From a virus, in the IMG/VR virus record IMGVR_UViG_3300009154_000116, positions 1-38,770 of that record: DNA of 38,770 nt; one strand, written 5' to 3'. A program made the position numbers and the translations under genes. Positions 1 to 8,900 of this stretch are shown here, piece after piece; position 1 is the first letter of the stretch, and each line of letters begins with the position of its first letter. The notes below the pieces were generated by a model that saw only the letters and a list, made by a program, of their open reading frames with translations, was not told the origin of the DNA and ran no database searches.

Positions 1-16
1 CCTCTGGGTGGGGTGA
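1..16 (+). CDS. 3' end of an upstream phage gene (partial)
   Basis: Only the last four sense codons (reading L-W-V-G) and a TGA stop lie inside the window. The stop sits 3 bases before the ATG of the head-tail adaptor, so it is probably the last gene of the head or connector operon. By usual siphovirus gene order this would be a head-tail connector. Nothing in the few visible codons can confirm that. Confidence 0.45.
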
Positions 17-19
17 CGC

Positions 20-343
20 ATGGCATGGGCCGGCAGCATGCGCGAGCGGTTGACGATCCAGAGGCCGGTCGAGCGGCAGAATGCCGGCTTCGGCGAGGCG
101 ACGATTGAGTGGGAGACCGAGGGTGAGGTGTTCGGAAGCGTCATGGGGCTCAGGGTCTCCGACTACGTCGCCGCGCAGCAGGCGGGGTCGATCGTGACCC
201 ACCGCATCCGCATCCGGTTCTTCCCGACGCTGACGCATCAGCACCGGCTGATCTGGCGGGGTCGGAAGATGGAGATTTCAGCCATCCTCGAGCGTGAGAC
301 GCGGGCAATCCACGAGATTCTCGCCAGAGAGGACGCCACATGA
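20..343 (+). CDS. Head-tail adaptor / head closure protein
   Basis: A 107-aa protein of the usual length for the phage head-tail joining family (SPP1 gp16 / HK97 gp7-like). The family layout is visible: an N-terminal 'MRERLTIQRP' strand, a central 'W...GEVFGSVMGL' segment, a 'THRIRIRFFPTLT' strand, and the closing 'W.GRKMEISAILERETR' region. Such proteins sit below the portal and close the neck after packaging. The ATG at 20 and one at 38 are both possible; the first was kept. It overlaps the next gene by 4 bases (ATGA), as expected for a coupled structural operon. Family call is fairly firm from the pattern; no homology search was possible. Confidence 0.8.
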   Translation: MAWAGSMRERLTIQRPVERQNAGFGEATIEWETEGEVFGSVMGLRVSDYVAAQQAGSIVTHRIRIRFFPTLTHQHRLIWRGRKMEISAILERETRAIHEILAREDAT

Positions 344-1083
344 TCACGCAAGGCATCGGCTCGCCCCGCACGATCGGCGGGCAGACGGCGAAGCAGCTCA
401 CGCAGGCGTTCGTCACCGTCAAGACGGCCGGCGTCCGCGAGATGGCGGAGAAGCTACGAAAGCTCGGCGAACAGATGGGGGAGCCCAAGGCACTCGAGAA
501 CGCCTGCAAGCTGGCCGCCAAGCACATTGAGCGAGGCTACAAGGCCAAGATCGGCAACGTGACGGGCAACCTCCGCAAGTCGGTGACGATTCGGACGAAG
601 CTCTACGACGCCGCCGCGGTGGCGATCGTTGGCCCCCGGCAGACAGGCACCGGCGCGAGCAAGGAAGGCCGAGAATCGGGAAACCACGCATGGCTCGTGG
701 AGTTCGGGACGGGCGTGCGAAAGCCCGGCACAAGGGGCCGCCGCACCTATCTGAACGTCCACCAGCTCATCAACGGCAAGATGCGGCGGCACTCGTCGGC
801 GAACAACACCCAGTTCGCCAACATGAGCAAGGGCTACTACTTCCTGATGGGCAGCAAGTACGAGCCGACCAGGCAGGCGAGGGCCGGCAGCGGCGGCGAC
901 CATGACTTCTGGACGCCGGAGTCGGGTGGCCCGCAGCGTCCGGTCACGCTGCACCCCGGTGAGACCTACGGAGCGATGCCGGCCAGCCACGCGATGCAGA
1001 AGACGATCTCCGAGCAGCAGGGGGCCGTGTTCGGGAGCCTGGTGGCAGCCATCCAGAACTCGCTCGACAGGTTGACCAGATGA
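340..1083 (+). CDS. HK97 gp10-like tail/neck component
   Basis: A 247-aa protein with HK97 gp10 family hallmarks: an N-terminal helix 'MAEKLRKLGEQM', a 'G.LRKSVTIRTK' core strand and the 'HAWLVEFGTG' motif near residue 130. The family helps join or complete the tail at the neck. This copy is longer than the typical 110-150 aa, because a roughly 100-residue Gly/Arg-rich segment follows the motif (an apparent insertion near residues 135-205) before a C-terminal helix. It overlaps both neighbours by 4 bases, between the adaptor and the tail terminator candidate, which is the canonical order. Confidence 0.8.
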   Translation: MITQGIGSPRTIGGQTAKQLTQAFVTVKTAGVREMAEKLRKLGEQMGEPKALENACKLAAKHIERGYKAKIGNVTGNLRKSVTIRTKLYDAAAVAIVGPRQTGTGASKEGRESGNHAWLVEFGTGVRKPGTRGRRTYLNVHQLINGKMRRHSSANNTQFANMSKGYYFLMGSKYEPTRQARAGSGGDHDFWTPESGGPQRPVTLHPGETYGAMPASHAMQKTISEQQGAVFGSLVAAIQNSLDRLTR

Positions 1084-1505
1084 TCCTCGGCCCCGAAAAG
1101 CACGTCTTCCAGAAGCTCGTCACCGCACCGGCGGTGGCGAGGCTCATCGGCTTTCAGGTCTACCCGATCGCGGTTCCGAAGAACGCCGTCCTGCCGTTCT
1201 GCGTCTACAAGCGGCCGAACGTCACCCGCGAGAGCACGATGGCTGGCCCTCTGTACCAGCCGATCGTCCACCTCCAGATCGCCTCGTGGGCCTTGTACTA
1301 CGACGACGCTCGAGAGTTGGCGGAGGCCGTCAGGCTGACTCTGGATGGCAACATCGGCACGCTCTCGGGCGTTACAATCAGTGATATGCGGCTTGTGTCC
1401 GAGACGGACGACTACCTCGACCCCGCGACAGTCGGAGCCCAGCTCCCCCCCGCATACGAAGTACGACAGCTTTTTCAGATTCGGTGGTCGGAAGCCACCG
1501 AATAA
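1080..1505 (+). CDS. Tail terminator / DUF3168-like tail completion protein
   Basis: A 141-aa protein with a DUF3168-like layout: a short N-terminal helix, 'IGFQVYPIAVPKNAVLPFCVYKR' (split strand pair), then a strand 'PIVHLQIASWALYYDDARELAEAVRLTL' typical of the family's 'v.i..wa....eA..la.av...L' pattern. Homologues cap the tail tube and define its end. It starts with ATG at 1080 overlapping the stop of the gp10-like gene by 4 bases and lies directly before the tube genes, which supports the role. Function is inferred from family pattern and gene order. Confidence 0.7.
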   Translation: MILGPEKHVFQKLVTAPAVARLIGFQVYPIAVPKNAVLPFCVYKRPNVTRESTMAGPLYQPIVHLQIASWALYYDDARELAEAVRLTLDGNIGTLSGVTISDMRLVSETDDYLDPATVGAQLPPAYEVRQLFQIRWSEATE

Positions 1506-1529
1506 CACTTCGCGTAAGGAGACGCATCT

Positions 1530-1859
1530 ATGGCCGGTGTTGCAGCGATGGGCGTGACGATGACCTACGGGTCTCAGACGCTCGTCATCACGAGCTTCAA
1601 TGTCAACGACCAGATCGACAACGCCGACGGCTCGCACCTTGGCATCCCCATTGGCGGCCGTCGGGAGTACGTTCCGACGTTCGTGCAGCGGGAGATTTCC
1701 TGCGACTACATCGCGACGACCGTCGTCACCGTGCAGTCGGCCGCGATCAGCATCACCGGCCCGGTCAGTTTCAGCGGCAACGCCACCCTCCAGGCATCGA
1801 CCGTCGGCGGCACCGTGGGCGACCTCATCAAGGGCAACGCCACCTGGCGCGTGGCTTGA
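1530..1859 (+). CDS. Small tail tube-like protein, copy 1
   Basis: A 109-aa, Thr/Ser/Val-rich all-beta protein preceded by a good ribosome site (AAGGAG at 1516-1521). It begins MAGVAAMG and ends with a GDLIKGNATW strand. The next gene begins MAGVTAHG and ends GDLVKGSLRF, so the two look like paralogues. Position between the terminator and the assembly chaperone is where the major tail protein normally lies, so a tail tube role is inferred. It is smaller than most tube proteins (about 150-250 aa). Function is not proven by a recognised motif. Confidence 0.5.
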   Translation: MAGVAAMGVTMTYGSQTLVITSFNVNDQIDNADGSHLGIPIGGRREYVPTFVQREISCDYIATTVVTVQSAAISITGPVSFSGNATLQASTVGGTVGDLIKGNATWRVA

Positions 1860-1879
1860 TGACCAGGGGGTGACCCGCA

Positions 1880-2266
1880 ATGGCCGGAGTCACCGCGCAT
1901 GGCGCACAGTTCACGTTCAGGCCGTCGAGCCTGGGCATACAGGCGTTCTCCGCCTCCGCGGTCGGCATCTCAGTCGAGACGCCGACCGCGGAGGTTGTCG
2001 ATATGACGGGGGCCACCGACCCCACGGGGTACATCGTCAAGGTGCCGACCGGCGACTGGTCGGGCGGCTCGGTGGCGGTGGACTTTCTGTATGCGAACTA
2101 CGACCCCTCTGGTCTGGTTCGCATCCCCGGCACGCTCGTCTTCACCTCACCCGGCATGACGATCTCCAGGCGAGTGATTCTGGAGTCGGCGTCTGTCAAC
2201 GCCACGGCTGGCGACTTGGTCAAGGGTTCACTTCGGTTCAGCCTCACTGACTATCAGGGGCAGTAG
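1880..2266 (+). CDS. Small tail tube-like protein, copy 2
   Basis: A 128-aa beta-rich protein starting 20 bases after the previous stop, with a GGGGGTGA-type Shine-Dalgarno region upstream. N-terminal MAGVTAHG and C-terminal GDLVKGSLRF segments resemble the ends of the preceding 109-aa protein, and the middle has diverged. It is probably either the major tail tube protein or a second tube/decorating subunit. The pair could have arisen by tandem duplication. No family motif was recognised, so the role rests on gene order. Confidence 0.5.
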   Translation: MAGVTAHGAQFTFRPSSLGIQAFSASAVGISVETPTAEVVDMTGATDPTGYIVKVPTGDWSGGSVAVDFLYANYDPSGLVRIPGTLVFTSPGMTISRRVILESASVNATAGDLVKGSLRFSLTDYQGQ

Positions 2267-2278
2267 AAAGGTTTTCTC

Positions 2279-2650
2279 ATGGCTCTCAGCAAGTCCAGCA
2301 TCATCGCGGTCGAGGATTTTCGGCTCGAGAAGGTTCACGTCCCCGAGTGGAAGGGCGACGTGTACCTCCGCGTGATCAGCGGCACCGACCGCGATCACTT
2401 CGAGGAGTCCTACGCGGACCAGAAGATGCGGGCCTTCCGCATCCGCTTCCTCCTGATCACGCTCTGCGACGAGGGCGGCGAGCGGCTCTTTGAGGACAAG
2501 GACATCGACCTCCTCGGCAAGAAGTCGAGCGTCGTGATCAACCGGCTCTTTGAGGAGGCGTGGAAGCTCAACGCCTTCACGCAGGAGGCAGTTGATGCCT
2601 TGGGGGAAGATTCCGCCGACGCCCCGAGCGGCGATTCTACTTCAAGCTAG
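2279..2650 (+). CDS. Tail assembly chaperone, zero-frame product (gpG-like)
   Basis: A 123-aa acidic protein, 12 bases after the tube-like gene, directly upstream of a frame-shifted reading frame and the tape measure gene. This is the classic G/GT arrangement of siphoviruses. It contains 'VHVPEWKGDVYLRVISG', 'FRIRFLLITLCDEGGERLFED' (split strands) and a helical C terminus, a layout shared by many phage chaperones of this class. The product should coat the tape measure protein during tail assembly and be absent from mature virions. The run of G at 2602-2606 near its 3' end is a candidate slip site. Confidence 0.75.
   Translation: MALSKSSIIAVEDFRLEKVHVPEWKGDVYLRVISGTDRDHFEESYADQKMRAFRIRFLLITLCDEGGERLFEDKDIDLLGKKSSVVINRLFEEAWKLNAFTQEAVDALGEDSADAPSGDSTSS
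2602..2608 (+). promoter_or_regulatory. Candidate -1 ribosomal frameshift site
   Basis: The heptamer G-GGG-GAA lies at codons 108-110 of the chaperone. Slipping back one base re-pairs the P-site glycine codon perfectly (GGG to GGG) and moves translation into the frame that encodes the downstream extension. That frame is open from 2596, so the slip must occur after that point, and this is the best slippery run in the interval. The A-site re-pairing (GAA to GGA) is imperfect. A weaker alternative is the C run at 2622-2625. Confidence 0.5.
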
Positions 2651-2928
2651 CCGCGATGTTCGGGATGTCGGTCAAGAGGATGCTGGCCGAGGTTGATTCG
2701 GAGGAGATCGCTGAGTGGCACGCCTATGACCAGAGGTGGCCGCTCAACGACGGCTGGCAGCAGACCGCGAGGGTATGCCGGGTCATCATGGCGGCGTCGG
2801 GCCACTTCAAGAAGCACGACCTACCGGACGAGTCGGCGTTCATCCCCGCGGTCGTCAAGCCGGAGCAGACGAACGAGCAGATGTTGTCCGAGTTGCTGAA
2901 GCTCAAGACGCCGATCAACCAGGGATGA
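2605..2928 (+). CDS. Tail assembly chaperone, -1 frame extension (T domain)
   Basis: This frame has a conserved-looking start, RFYFKLAAMFGMSVKRML, that lies upstream of the only ATG (2656). The 'F(Y/W)FKLA..(L/F)GMSV..LL' pattern followed by 'DSEEIAEWHAYDQ' is typical of the T part of siphovirus GT chaperones. The T-like domain therefore begins before any start codon, which argues that it is made by frameshifting from the preceding gene, giving a fusion of about 216 residues. It ends 4 bases before the tape measure ATG. An independent 90-aa product from ATG 2656 is possible but less likely. Confidence 0.7.
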   Translation, partial: GRFRRRPERRFYFKLAAMFGMSVKRMLAEVDSEEIAEWHAYDQRWPLNDGWQQTARVCRVIMAASGHFKKHDLPDESAFIPAVVKPEQTNEQMLSELLKLKTPINQG

Positions 2929-2932
2929 AGCG

Positions 2933-5900
2933 ATGGCAAACGGCTATCTCGGCAAGATCAGCGCCATCGTCTCGGCGAACACGGCCGACTTCCAGAGCAA
3001 GATCAACGCCTCTGCTCAGGATGTCGGCCGGTTCGCCAAGCGGGTTGAGAGCGACCTAAACGCGGCGTCCCGCCAGGCGTCGCGGTCGCTCGAGAACATC
3101 TACACGCCTCTTCAGAAGGTGGAGCGAGCCCTGAAGGCGGCGAACAGCATGAAGCTGTCGTTCCAGGGCTTCAAGGGTGCGGTGCGGACTGTCGAGGAGC
3201 TTTCCCAGCGGCTGGCGGAGCTGGGGAAGCGGCAGATCGACATCAGCGTCCGCGGGACCGGCTTCAAGACGGCAGCCCAACTCCACGACGCGATCCGCGG
3301 TATCTCGTCGAAGGAGGTGAACCTCGTCGCCAGCGTCGGCGGGTTGAAGGAGGCGAGGGAGCTGGTCGCCTCCATGCAAGCCGCCGACGAGTACGGCAAG
3401 CGGCGTGGCGTTGCCTTTGGCAAGGACACCTCCACGGGGGCGGTCGTCAAGGTCAGGCAGACGCAGCTTGAAGAGGCCGTCGCGAAGCTGGCTCAGTTCC
3501 GCGACCTCGACCAGATCAAGATCGCGCTCAAGGTCGTCGGCACGCAGCAGCTCGACGAAGCGACTCGCAAGTTCAAGCAGATGGTCTCGCTCGGGCAGGA
3601 GGTCACGGCTCCGCTCGAGAAGATTCAGAGCGAGCTATCCTCATTCCCAGCAGACATCCAGGCGGCGTTCCAGCCCACTCTGATTGAGTTGCAGAAACGA
3701 ACCGAGCGCGTCAGCGCGAGCATCGAAAAGGTCGGCACGACGGGCCGCACCTTCAACAGGCTGACCGCCGACGTTCGCGGCGCAACTCAGTCTGTTGGCT
3801 TTCTCAGCGAAGCGGTCGCCTCGCTCGGAGCGATCAACGCTCGGGGAATCGTTGACAGGGCTCCGGCGTTCAAGCAGGCGCTCGACTCAAGCGCCGCCGC
3901 CACGAAGATGCGGGACTCTCAGCCCGCGTTCGTCACCCGCAACGCCGATGTCGGCGCACTCGACGAACGAAGGCTCGACGCCGTGAACAAGCTTGTCGCG
4001 GCCTACGCCAAGCTTGAGGGCGAGGAAAGCCGCGGCGGCGCGAGCGCGAAGACGAGCCGAGAGTTTGAGCGACAGGTCGGGATCGTCAACCAGTTGACCG
4101 ACAGTTTCAACGAGTTGGTGGCCTCAACGAAGGGCGCGGCGTTCGACGAGATCGCGCTTCAGGCGAACCGCGCAAACGCAATCTTCTCCACGCTCTCGCC
4201 GCAGGCCGCCCGCGGCCTGCTGGCGCTACAGAAGGAGGCGACGGGGCTGATTGCAGCCTACCGCGACACGGGGGCTGGCGCAGCACAAGCAGAGGCCGCA
4301 ATTCGCCGGCTTTCGGAGGCTTCGTCAATCGCCAGCAGCGCCGACAAGCTGCGAACAGCAGCGGCCGCAATCGGCGATCCTTCGGTTTTTGCCAGCGTTG
4401 AGGCAGCGGCAGCCCGGACGCTGTCCGCGTTTGATGCCCTGCCAGAGTCGCTTCGGCAGCGTTTCTCGCCGGAGATGCGCAAGGCTCTCGGCGATGCGGC
4501 GTCCTTGGGCGACGCGGTCTCAGCAGGCGGCGCTCGCGGCACCGAGTCTCTTGACAGGATGGTCGCCACGCTGGGGAGGCTTCAGTCGGCGTTCAAGGCC
4601 AGCGGAAATGCCGCTCAGGCCAGCCAGGCGCTCGGCGATGCAGCCAGCCGAGTCCGCGTGAGGACGCCGGTCAACGTGTCGGCCATTGCCAACCAAGCGA
4701 CGGCGGCCGTCGGCGAGTTTGAGACCCTGTCCGAACCTATCCGCCGGCAGCTCATCCCGGCCTTCTCCGACGCGATCGGTCGCGCCGCCGCCCTCGCGCA
4801 AGCGATCAGGGACGGCGGTTCGGCGAGCGTCTCCGACATCAACGCTGTTGCGAAGGCCGTCGGCAATCTGTCGGCAGAGATGCAGCGGGCTCGAGCATAC
4901 GCCGAACTCGTCAACACCGGCCTCTTCAAGGGCGAGGGCGGCTCGCGGAGCGTCGAGGCGCTGAACACTGACGTTCGGGCTTTGAGCGACTCGTTCAAGA
5001 CTTTGCCGGCAAGTTCTCGCACGGCGCTCGCCCCGTTTGTCAAGGAGGTCAAGGACGCAAGGTCTGCCCTTCGCGCCGGCGCTGGTTCGGTTCGCGACTA
5101 TCAGGCCGCCGTGTCGGCACTCGCGGCGGCGACAAAGTCGATCTCGGCCACCTCTGGCGCGTTTGTGTCGGACAACTCGTCGGCTGGCAGGGCGAAAGCC
5201 GTCGCGGATCTAGAGGCTCGCATCACTTCGGCGAGCAAGGCGAGCGAAGATTTCGGCAGGGCTGCTCGGAGGTCTCTGCAAGATGTTGCCGAGGCCGCGA
5301 GAGCGGCTGCGGCTGCGTTCGCCGCCGGAGTTCAGCCGCTGTCGGCGGCCGAGCGAGCCATCGCTGTGCTCGAGGAGAGGGTTGATTCCATTGGCCGCGG
5401 CGAGGGCATCAAAAACCTCTTCCGCGTCGGCAGCGAGAGCACGCAGCTTGATCGCTTGCTCGGCGAGATGAAGTCCCTGGACGAGCGATTCGCCGCACTC
5501 GACATCACGCAGCGGCGAGCGCTTCAGAACACCGCAAAAAACCTGAAGGCTGCCGCGCAGGCTGCGGCCGAAGCAGGGCGAGCGACGACGCAGTTTCGCG
5601 ACGCGATGGCTGCGACGGAGGCCGGCGTCGGCGAGAGCGAAACCCGACCGGCCGAGAACCGTCGCCGGGTCGATGCGGCCAATCAGTTTCTGCTCCCGCC
5701 CGTTTTGCAGCGAGAGTCAGAAATCCTGTCGAATCAGGGGCTTGCGACCGACGTTCGGGGGCGGCTGGCGAGGGCGGCTCAACTGCGGCAGATCCAAGAG
5801 GCGAGGACCGAGGCGCAGGCAGAGCAGCGTCGTCGGGTGGCAAGCGCGAACGAGTTCATGCTCCCGCCCGTCTTGCAGCGGGAGTCCGAACTCATCTCAA

Positions 5901-8900
5901 ACCAGGGGCTCGCCACAGACGTTCGAGCGCGTCTGGCGGCGGCTGCTGCGGCAAGACAGCGTCAAGAGCAGCGGGACGAGGCGCGTGCCGAGCAGAGGCG
6001 GCGAGTCGAGAACGCGAATCAATTTCTTCTGCCACCTGTGCTTCAAGACGAGTCACGCGCCTTGTCGAACCAAGGCTCCGCGACCCGTCTTGGGCAGAAC
6101 TACTTCTCCGACTCCCTGCGAAGCCGCGCCACACAGTTGCTCGGCCGCCTGCCGAATGACCCTGCCAAGATGCTTTCGGGCGTCGGGCAATCAATCGTTT
6201 CGTTGCAATCTCAGATCGAAAGTCTGCCCGGCCCGCTCCAGGCCCGCATGATCCCAGCCATCATTGAGGCGAGGGAAGAGTTCAGGCGGCTCAACGCCAT
6301 TGGTCCGCACGCCACGGCGCAGGAAATCGAAGCCGCCCGCGCGAGCCTCATTCACCTGACGCAAGACGCGACCCGCGCCGCCGGCGCGATGAACTTCTCT
6401 CGCTCGTTTGGCGGAGAGGGCGTGACGGGAGTCGGCCTCGGACTCGACCAGAACGCACTGAGAGGCGTTAGCGCGCAACTGCAAATCCTTCAAGGGTACA
6501 TCGGCCGCGTCTCGCGAGATGCCCGAGGGCCGGCGGTTGCCGCGTTCAATGAGCTGCGCAACGCCGCCGCCGCCGCTTTCGCGGCCGGCACGCTGGACAC
6601 GCCAGCGGTCGAGCAAGAACTGGCGAGGCTTAGGACCGCAGCAACTCGCACCACCGCAACCCTCGCCAGAGTCAACGAGAGAGGGCTCGGCCGCGAACTG
6701 GGGCGGGCTGGCGACATTGGCAGGCAGGGCGTAGACAGGTGGTCCCTCGCTTTGAATCAAGCCGCTTTTGCCGTTGACGACTTCTTGTCGTCCACGGGCG
6801 GCATTGAGTTCAAGCTCCGCGCCGTCAGCAACAACATCACGCAGCTCGCCTTCGTGCTCGGCGGCACCACCGGCCTGTTCGTCGGCCTCGGGGCGGTGCT
6901 CGCAGGCCAGGCGGCGGTCGCTCTGATCCGATGGGCAAACAACGGCCGCAGCGCAGAAGACCAGACTCGAGCACTCAACGATGCCCTCGCCAGGCAGAAG
7001 AACCTCGTCGAAGAGTTGGGGCAGTCGTTCAAGTCGCTTGGGGACTCTGTCGCAAGGGGGCTTTTTTCGGACGCTGGAGAGAAGGCGGCCGACTTCGCCA
7101 GGCAACTTGAGGCGATTCAGCGGAAGCAGGCAGAAGTCGCAGCCGAGCGACGCGCGGCGGCGAACTCGTCGCCGGCAGCCCCGCAAAACCTCGGCAGGAC
7201 GATCGGCGAACTGTACGCCCCGCCTCTTCGACGCCAGGAGTTTCAGGGAGTCGCCGAGATTCGGGCCGAACTGAACAAGCTCCAGAAGGAGCTTGAAGGG
7301 GCGACCACCGCCGGGGAGCGAGCGATCACGCAGGGCCGCATCAGGACAACGCGGCAGCAGGAGCGAGCAGCGCTCAATCGTCTTTCTGTGGAGCCGGCTC
7401 CCGATGACACCGTCGTTCGCTCGGCGGTGCGCAATTCAGCGAGGGAGTCTGGTCGCGCGGCGAGCGCTGGTCAGTTCTTGTTTTCAAACATCGTCACGGG
7501 CTTTTCGTCGCTCCTGCTCGGCATCGACCGCGAGCGCACTTCGCAAACGGTTGACGCAGCAGGGCGTCTGCGACGACTTTCTGGCGAGGTGGGCAGCGAC
7601 CCGCAGTCGCAGGTTGAAGTTCTGCGCAGAGCGCAAGAACTCAAGCGGCCGGAAGCTTCGCAGAGAGACTTCTTTGGCCTCATCAAGACGAACTCGGCGA
7701 TCTCCGCAGAGCAAGAGATCGCGAAGTTTGAGGAGCTGATCCAGTCGCTTCAGAACGTCATTGACAAAGGGCTCAACAAAACCGCCAACGAGATCGTGAC
7801 GGCGGCTCGTGGGCCTGCGGAGGCCATTCGGCAGGCGCAGGAAGAGGTCGCCAAGGCGATTGAGGCTGGCCTGCCGGGCGCGAGGCTCTTCGGCCTTGAA
7901 CTGGACGCAGCCGCCAAGCGACTCGAGGAAGCAAACAAGCGGCTGGAGCAGTTCGCCTCTGGCAAGGATGAGAACGGCAGGGATCTGACCGACGCGGATC
8001 GCGAGAAGCGGGTCGATGAGGCGAAGGCCGAGGTCGATACGCTTCGCCGGCAGCAGGCTGCGATTGAGGCCAGAACCGACGGCTTCCGGCGCGAGAGGAC
8101 GCTCGACCCTCAGCGGCAGATCGACGCTCGCCTAGGTCGCGCTGCCGGCAACTTGCAGGCGGCCGGAATGCAGGACGGCGCAGTTGCCAGGCAGATGCGT
8201 GATATTGAGTACCAGCGAGAGACGATCCGCCGGCAAGCCATGAAGCCGGAGTTCCAGACCCCGGCAGCCCGCGGGCGTCTTGAGAAGCAGGAAGCAGCCC
8301 TCAACGCCGAGGCCGCCGCCATTGAGGCCGCGACCATCCAGCTCAAGGCATTCGCTGACGCTCTGAATCGCGCGACCGAGGAGGCCAAGGGCAACCTCAA
8401 CTCGGCGCAACAGGCCGCTGACGAGGCTCGGCGGGCCGATCTGGCGATGAGCACGCCGCAGACGCAGGAGGCTCGCCGGATCGCCGACGCGAACCTTGAG
8501 CGGCAGCGCGAGCTTGAGCGGCGGGTGCAGAACGAAGCCAAGGCTGACCTCGAGCGTCAGGCAAAGATCGCCGCGTCGCCGGAAGCCCTCCGCATCCGCC
8601 AGATCGACGAGGAGATGCAGTCGGGCAGCGGGGCCAAGCGGGAGGAGTTGATCCGCGAGCGGGCACAGCTTCAGGCCAAGGTGGACAAGGCAGCCCGCGA
8701 GAGCGCGGCTGGCCTGAACGCGGCTCGCGATGTAAGCACCGCCGAAGCCGAGCGGGCACGAATGGCCGCGCGGGGTGCCGAGATGGCGAAGACGCCGGAG
8801 CAGCGGTTCAACGAGGAGACCCGCACCGGCCTCGCGTCGATCGGCGAATACTTCAAGAGGGAGGCGAACGGCGGCCCCGTGGACGCCGCCGGGCAGCGGC

